NCBI GenBank assembly: GCA_026225945.1
Contig: JAMJFZ010001258.1
Span: forward strand, 15,604,001-15,668,000
DNA length: 64,000 bases
From: Cricetomys ansorgei
Taxonomy: Eukaryota; Chordata; Mammalia; Rodentia; Nesomyidae
Direction: 5' to 3'
Part shown: positions 58,440-64,000 of the stretch, in pieces
Numbering within the stretch: the stretch's first letter is position 1
Layout: the number at the start of each line of letters is the position of its first letter
The notes under the pieces: model-generated
Told to the model about the DNA's origin: nothing
What the model saw: the letters and a program-made list of their open reading frames with translations, nothing else
Databases searched by the model: none
Program-made: the position numbers and the translations under genes

Positions 58440-58780
58440 GATACCCAGGAACGTTCTCCATCGGCGCCACCGAGGTGCGCGCGCACCACCCGCACCCGCG
58501 GAGCCAGGCAGGGGGGTAGAAGAGGCACCACGGCGACCCCGCGCAGCCAGGCTGCAGGGGCGGAGCCTCCTGATTGGAGCGGGCACGGGCAGAGCCGCGG
58601 CGCGGCAGCTGATTGGCTGCGCGGGGTCAGGCGCTGTGGGCCGAGTGAACGCTAGTAACCCTGGGGGCGGGTGCTGACCGAGAGTAACCCCGGGGCGGGG
58701 CCCTTCTCCCTGGGTCTCCAGCGCGTCTGGGCCCCCGGGCCCGCCCACTGCCGAGAGGCTGGGCTCGGGGAGGAGACGGT
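58440..58780. promoter_or_regulatory. GC-rich CpG-island-like segment 2
   Basis: This is the paralogue of the 30.7 kb segment. Two inverted CCAAT boxes (58,573-58,577 and 58,612-58,616) are flanked by several GC boxes (GGGGCGGAGC near 58,559, GGGGGCGGGTGC near 58,663, GGGGCGGGGCC near 58,692). There is no TATA box. This layout is typical of a housekeeping-type CpG-island promoter. It sits about 8.9 kb upstream of copy B and 5.1 kb downstream of copy C's stop. No transcript can be assigned from sequence. Confidence 0.6.
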
Positions 58781-59089
58781 TGGGACGTGAGCCTCGGAAC
58801 TTAGGTTTCCACACCCACCTTCCTCCTGTCCTGGACTTCCTTATGTGGGAGTTTAATGGGAAGCGTGGCGACTGCAGAGGTGTTGGAGCATACATAGTAG
58901 GAGTCGCACGAGTACCTGTAGTGTGTACCTTAAAGATCCAGGGAATCTATAGCCCGCCCTAACCTGCTGTAGAAAAAGACAAGGCTGGACTCTGTAAGAG
59001 TCCTGGGTCGGACGGTCTGCGAGGACTGGCTTTTGTGGAAGGAAGGAGGAGAAGAGACAGATATGTGAACACACATATGTGAAAACTCC

Positions 59090-59500
59090 AGGTGGACAGT
59101 CATTGCTGGTGGGAATATAAAATGGTGCAGCCTCTATGAAAGACAGTTTGATGTCCCCACAAAAAGAAAAAGAATTACTATAAGAGCAATGAAATCCACT
59201 CGTGGTTACAACACAGGGAAAATTAAAGACAGGTTTTCAAATATTTGCACAGAAATACTCATAGCAACACATTTCACACTTACTGAAAGACGGAGACAAC
59301 CTGTACACCCAAAAATAAAGGGTACTTCAGCTGGGGTACACATTAGAACCCAATATTGATCAGCAGAGGGGAAGGAAATACTGATAGAGGCCGCCCTTCC
59401 CCCCAAAAAAGACACTCTGAGAAAAGAGATCCACAGAATACCACAGGCCTGTGATCCCATTTCTGTGAAATATCACCAGTAGATAAATCCTGGAGACAGA
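59090..59500 (+). mobile_element. Old L1 3' fragment beside island 2
   Basis: It shows the L1 motif ATTGCTGGTGGGAATATAAA followed by an A-rich stretch and ACTCATAGCAACACATTTCA, typical of old mammalian L1 3' ends. It is paralogous to 31,190-31,540. Confidence 0.6.
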
Positions 59501-60189
59501 ATGTTGATTGTAACAAGGTATGAGGAGCTGAGTGCAGCTGGAGTTGGGGGACGCACTGTGGCAGGGGTGTGGGTTTCCTCTGGGAGTGACGAAAACGGTT
59601 TAGAACTGAAGGTGGTGGTAGCACATTATTAAGAATGTAATAAAGGTTTAATTTAATATAATTAATTTTATGCCACGAAATCCACTTCAGTTTAAGTGTG
59701 TGTATGTGTCAGAGATCACAGACTACAGGGGAATTCTGCTGCCCTCCAGAATTTCTTTAGGTAGAGGAAAGTATGGGGCCCTTAGTAATTCCGGGCCTGT
59801 CTCTGCCTTCCTCGGACATTTCCCTCATTTCCTCTCCTTGTCTGGAGATGTCCTTTTTGTGAGCCCTCTGTGACCTGGGTGTAGAAGTCTGGGGAAAGAG
59901 TGGCAGAGGAGCAGATCTGAGTTTTGCAAGGAGAGGAGTTTGGTTATTTGTGTCTCCAAGAGAGCCTCTGCTCCTTGTAGCCTGCGATCATTGCCTGACA
60001 TGTTTATCCCTGTAAGTGTCCAGAGAGGCTAGTTGCCTGTGTCACAGATTTACCTAAAGTTACAGCAGGCTCCCACTTCCATGACGTTTCCCACAGTTTG
60101 TGGCACAAGGGGAACGGAAACACACGATATCATCTCATGATTTCGTTGAGTGTTGATGGTTTAGGCTCAAGGAGATTTTTCCTCTAAGA

Positions 60190-60285
60190 GAAAACTGGGG
60201 CTGGATGATGTAGCTCAGTGAGGAGCCCTTGCCTAGCATCTGCAAAGCCCAGGGTTCAGTCCCCAGTACCTCCTCTGCTCCCCTA
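60190..60285 (+). mobile_element. ID SINE
   Basis: GGGGCTGGATGATGTAGCTC, then TTGCCTAGCATCTGCAAAGC and GGGTTCAGTCCCCAGTACC match the BC1/tRNA-Ala-derived ID family. The internal A and B boxes are tRNA-like, but this is a retroposon, not a tRNA gene. Confidence 0.8.
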
Positions 60286-61160
60286 AAGGAGAAAGCTGGC
60301 CTTGAGGAGCAAGAACTTTACAGGGCAGTGGGCTTCAGTTAGAAAATCAGAGAAGGAATACCTGGCTTTTCTATGATTTGGGAGTACAGCCTAACTCAGG
60401 TGTGACTGGATATCAAGACATTCGTGAGTCGGGTCCTTGAAGAACAAAGGGAGTTTATGCACAATGATCGCGGAAGTCCAGCCACCCACCACTGCCCGGC
60501 AGAGAGCGGGGCCACGCCCCCTGGCTTGCCAATTGGTTTAACTGGGCACCACTGGCAGGTAATGAGTCTATCAAGGCGCTCGCACAACTCCTTTGTCCTT
60601 TGCTCGACACAGGAGGCGAAGCCACAGTTCTGGAGACACACTATAGCAGACCCCTGACTCTCCTGCTGCTCTTCTCCCGGGGAACTCACCCACCATGTGA
60701 ATCAAACTCAGCAACCGGGCTGCTGCCCATACAGTGAGATGACGCAACCTCTAGCTCGCTTGCAGCATCTGACGAGACAAATGCCATTGATGCCCTCATC
60801 GTGTTCTTCAGTCTGATGGACACAACATGTATTTCCCAATCTAAAGAAAGCCGTGTTTAGATCTGTGCCATGGCCTATGCCTCCTTTGCCAATGGAGAAC
60901 AATCTGGATTTTTCCATCTGCTGCACCTGCCATCTTAGACTCCAGGTCAAAGCAACTGCTTGTCCACGGTGCCGTCTTTGTCTCTTTTGACCTTGAGATG
61001 GCAGACCACACAGCAGTGGGATTTAGAGAATACTGAGTGCTTCCTTCAGCCAAAGCCTTGTGTTTCATCAGTGCTTCCTTAATCTATTTGGGTTTGAATT
61101 AAACATAACCAAATACATAGAGTATGCTGGTTTCTTTCCAATAATTTAATTTAAAAAACG

Positions 61161-61166
61161 TTTATT
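61161..61166 (-). other. Possible polyadenylation signal of copy C
   Basis: AATAAA on the minus strand, about 2.7 kb after the stop codon. Nothing else marks the transcript end. Confidence 0.3.
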
Positions 61167-61954
61167 TGTGTGACTTAGAAAGCCAGGTCTCTGTAAATGG
61201 CAAAGTGCCACCATCAAATTAAGTCTCAATGTGTATTATCTTCGATGTGGGGTATTCGGAATGACTGGCAGCTACTCAGAGAGTCCTGATTTCCTCCAGA
61301 GTGAGGACAACCCTTAGGTTAGAAAGTGAACAGCTGAGCTTGATCTAGTAGCTCTTGGAATCCAAGATGCTGGTCTGCAAGCTATGGCAGGAATACAGAG
61401 CTTCCACAAGATGTAAAGTCTGCCTCCACAGATCAAGAAGACAAAGCAAACACAAAACAAACCCATCTTTCCCTGCTGTGGCCAGGAAGCCTTCTTATTC
61501 TAGGACCCTGAGGACCCTCCCTGGACTGCTTCCTTTTCTCCTGTCAGCAGGCATCAGCATGCTTGGGGGTTCTTTGTTCTTTGAGGGCAGACATTTGTAG
61601 ACAGGAATTGACTGCCTGGCCTGGGCTTCAAGGTAAGAACTGCTCTCCTGGGCGGGCCTCTGCGGTTGTTCTCTGCCCCTCCCAGCATCTCCATGTTGAG
61701 CCTTTGTGAGCAAACGATTCCTGGAGTCTTGACATTTCCCCAGGCAGTGGTGTCAGCTTGTGGAGTGTTTGATTTAATGCCAGAAGACTCTTTGTTTCCT
61801 GCTGCCAGAGTTTAACCTCACATTACTCTTAGGAAGGGCAGGTTACTGGACTATGACTCAGTCTAAGTGGATTCTACTTCTTTTTGATATTAAAGGTACA
61901 GGCTATGGATAAGCGGTGGGCCACAGAGGTCCCAAAACTTACCAAACAGTGCTG

Positions 61955-62155
61955 TCAGGTCGGTGGTGTGCACACCTTTAACCCCAGCACTTGGGAGGCA
62001 GAGGCAGGTGGATCTCTGTGGGTTCGAGGCCAGCCAGGTCTACATAGTGAGTTCAAGGACAGCCAAGGCTACACGGGGAAACCCTGCTTTGAAAAAAACA
62101 AAGACAAAACAAAAAACAAACAAACAAACAAAAAACAAGGAAAGAAAAGGAAACC
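61955..62155 (+). mobile_element. B1 SINE
   Basis: TAACCCCAGCACTTGGGAGG, GGTTCGAGGCCAGCCAGGTC, and a long CAAA-rich tail at 62,090-62,150. Confidence 0.9.
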
Positions 62156-62845
62156 ACAAACTCACGTCAGTACAATTAGTTTGAGAACTGACAGCAAAGA
62201 AAATAATGGCAAAGTTTTTCATATGCCACACTGACCCATCTGAGTTATAATTCAGAGAGTGTAATTGGGATTCTAGAAAACTCAGGAGAAAAACTTCCAC
62301 TTTCAATGCCGTAACCACCTTTTATAACTCTTTTTGTTCAACCTGTCACTCTAAACAGTCTGTTGTTTCATAAACCCATGTCACTCTGGCTGGCTGTGAA
62401 CCCTGATCAACCTACCTCGGACTCTGGAGAGCCAGCACTTCAGGTATGCTCCACCGTGCCTGGCTAGGACGTCTTTTAATGTAAATTTTAATAATAGTTC
62501 ATCACAGAGAAACAAACAGGCTTTTGAAAGGACCCAGCTTTACACTGGTTTCATCAGGACATCTAAACACTCACTCAGCAAATTCTCAATACCTGAATGT
62601 CTTCATTCAGAAAGTAAGGAGCTGCCTGCAGACCCTGTTTCTCAACTGCTTTATAGCCTCCCCAGCAATGGAAAGAGTGCGTAATCCAGCTCATTCTTTC
62701 TCTAATTCCAGTTATCTCAGCACCCTCCTGTCAGAGCTGAACACACAGAACATTTTCAGGTTCCAGACAACTATGTCATTCACCTTAAATTTTGGGTTGT
62801 CCCAACACTATCTTCTAAAATGCATTTTTTGGGTTGTGGGGGGCA

Positions 62846-62965
62846 GGGCCTCACTATGTAGCCCTGTCTAGCCTACAACTTGCTACGGGGACCAGGCTGG
62901 CTTCCAACTTACAGAGATGCACCTACGTCCGCCTGCTAAGTGCAGGCATTAAAGGCACCTGGCCT
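62846..62965 (-). mobile_element. Inverted B1 SINE, diverged
   Basis: GGCCTCACTATGTAGCCCTG and GACCAGGCTGGCTTCCAACT. Confidence 0.7.
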
Positions 62966-63906
62966 GCTTATGCTTTTATGGATGCCTGGAAATTGTATAG
63001 ACAGATTATTACTGTGAGAACAGCAACCAATGTCATGAATGTAGCAGAGGAGAGAAGGAAAAGACAATGGATGAATTCTCAAAGCTCTGCAAGCCACTAT
63101 TCCCGACAATTCTGAACACACCCAATCTGCAGTTTTCTTGCCCCGTGAGACACGGGATTTGCTTGCTGTCAATGGAAAATGAGATCCTTTCCCCGCAGAG
63201 ACTAAAGTCTGCTTCTCCTTCATCTGCAGGCTGAGTTGGATGGAGACTTTGGTGTCTGCTGCTGGGCTTGAACACTGTCAACACCCCTTGCTGTCACAAG
63301 AGAGAAAGAAGTAGGCTGTGTGGAGAGGCCATGAAAGAGGCTTATTTCCAGCTCAAAGCCAACGTTATTTCTGAACTCTACCCCACAGGCTAACTCTCAC
63401 CTCTTAGTATTTATCTGCTTTATACACAAGCTGAATGCCAAATAAAGGTCTTTTCTCTTTCTGCGTAGCAAAATGTGGGCTCTTGAAAATCAACAGGGCC
63501 TTTTCCAGAGATGGTGTTCCATTTCTAGCCTGAGGCTCAAGAGAGCTCAAGGGACAGGGTTATCAGAAGAGACCCTTACTCTTGAACTCCAGAGAGCTTT
63601 CCAGGATGATAACAGCCTAGGATGATAACAAGCTTTCTAGGTGATAACAACCAGACGTTTGGGAGATAGTGAGGGGGAGGGCAGAGGAAGGTGACAGGAA
63701 CACAGAAACAAAAAACCAGTGGAAATAGACGAAAGAGAATGGAAGAGTATCTGCTTGATATCAGAAAGGTCAGTGTGAGCTTCCAGTATTGAGAGTTTTA
63801 TCACTGTACTGTACTGAAATGGGCTAAGGTAATTGTCTTTAGCATCCTGGAACATTAAGCCCCTGACTAGATAATTTTTGGCATTGGAACCCAGGTGACT
63901 CTAAAT

Positions 63907-64000
63907 TCAGCCTTTCTTGAAGCTTCCATCCCCAGTTTTCTTAATCCTGGCTAAGACAGCGACTCTGGACAGCCTCTTCCGGTCATAAGCCAGCCCCAGG
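63907..64000 (-). CDS. Scd: Third stearoyl-CoA desaturase copy (copy C), 3' end of last exon only
   Basis: The minus strand encodes the last 31 residues of an SCD, from LGLAYDRKRLS to GDGSFKKG, followed by TGA at 63909-63907. It runs off the right edge of the window, so integrity cannot be judged. The frame is open and the family pattern is kept. Differences from copy B include Leu for Val in KRVS, Val for Ala after SR, Lys for Arg in IKRT and Lys for Ser in FKSG. Like the other copies it lies on the minus strand, making a head-to-tail array. Which named paralogue it is cannot be told from this fragment. Confidence 0.85.
   Translation of the reverse strand, partial: LGLAYDRKRLSRVAVLARIKKTGDGSFKKG

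Larger units (their letters stand above)
61140..63906 (-). other. Probable 3' UTR of copy C
   Basis: DNA after the copy C stop shares patches with copy B's 3' UTR: 63,750-63,906 with 41,090-41,257, and 62,285-62,330 with 38,420-38,460. It also shares 63,435-63,480 with copy A near 8,270-8,310. An AATAAA at 61,166-61,161 is a possible 3' end. A B1 (61,955-62,155) and an inverted B1 (62,846-62,965) are inserted. Confidence 0.4.

Noticed and set aside
60190..60285. tRNA-like A and B boxes
   Set aside because: It matches the ID SINE family rather than a functional tRNA, and has no cloverleaf anticodon arm that I can support.
60420..61110. A possible processed pseudogene on the minus strand, with open stretches of 70-97 codons
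   Set aside because: I could not match the frames to any known protein, there is no poly-A tail or target duplication, and part may belong to the copy C downstream region.

Overview
This is a 64 kb piece of a nuclear mammalian genome, almost certainly from a muroid rodent. It is dense in rodent SINEs (B1, B2, ID and ID-B1 fusions). Its only recognisable protein-coding genes are stearoyl-CoA desaturase (Scd) paralogues with the six-exon, GT-AG spliced structure of the mammalian family. The proteins resemble muroid SCDs, and the 49.7 kb gene recalls, from memory and unverified, the golden hamster enzyme. A cricetid is therefore plausible but not proven.

Layout: three Scd copies lie head-to-tail on the minus strand. 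Copy A (coding exons 8,856-18,331) encodes an intact 356-residue protein and looks like the Scd4 orthologue. Copy B (41,258-49,685) encodes an intact 358-residue Scd1-type enzyme. Copy C enters at the right edge (63,907-64,000) with only the end of its last exon. Stop-to-stop spacing is 32.4 kb (A to B) and 22.6 kb (B to C), so this is a tandem duplication array whose units differ by repeat insertions. Long 3' UTRs follow A and B, and probably C.

Between copies, at about 30.4-31.5 kb and 57.9-59.5 kb, two paralogous blocks each hold an L2 fragment, a GC-rich CpG-island-like segment with CCAAT and GC boxes, and an old L1 tail. No known gene is attached to these islands, and they are the best candidates here for an undescribed element. 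The rest of the intergenic DNA is SINEs, L1 fragments, simple repeats and unassigned unique sequence.

Function: the SCDs are endoplasmic-reticulum diiron enzymes that put a delta-9 double bond into stearoyl- and palmitoyl-CoA. Copy B keeps a recognisable SREBP/NF-Y (polyunsaturated-fatty-acid response) promoter module, and I could not find it upstream of copy A. Copy A carries small residues at the positions that close the acyl tunnel. A and B share almost identical exon tracts that run into introns, which points to gene conversion while regulation and the substrate pocket diverged.
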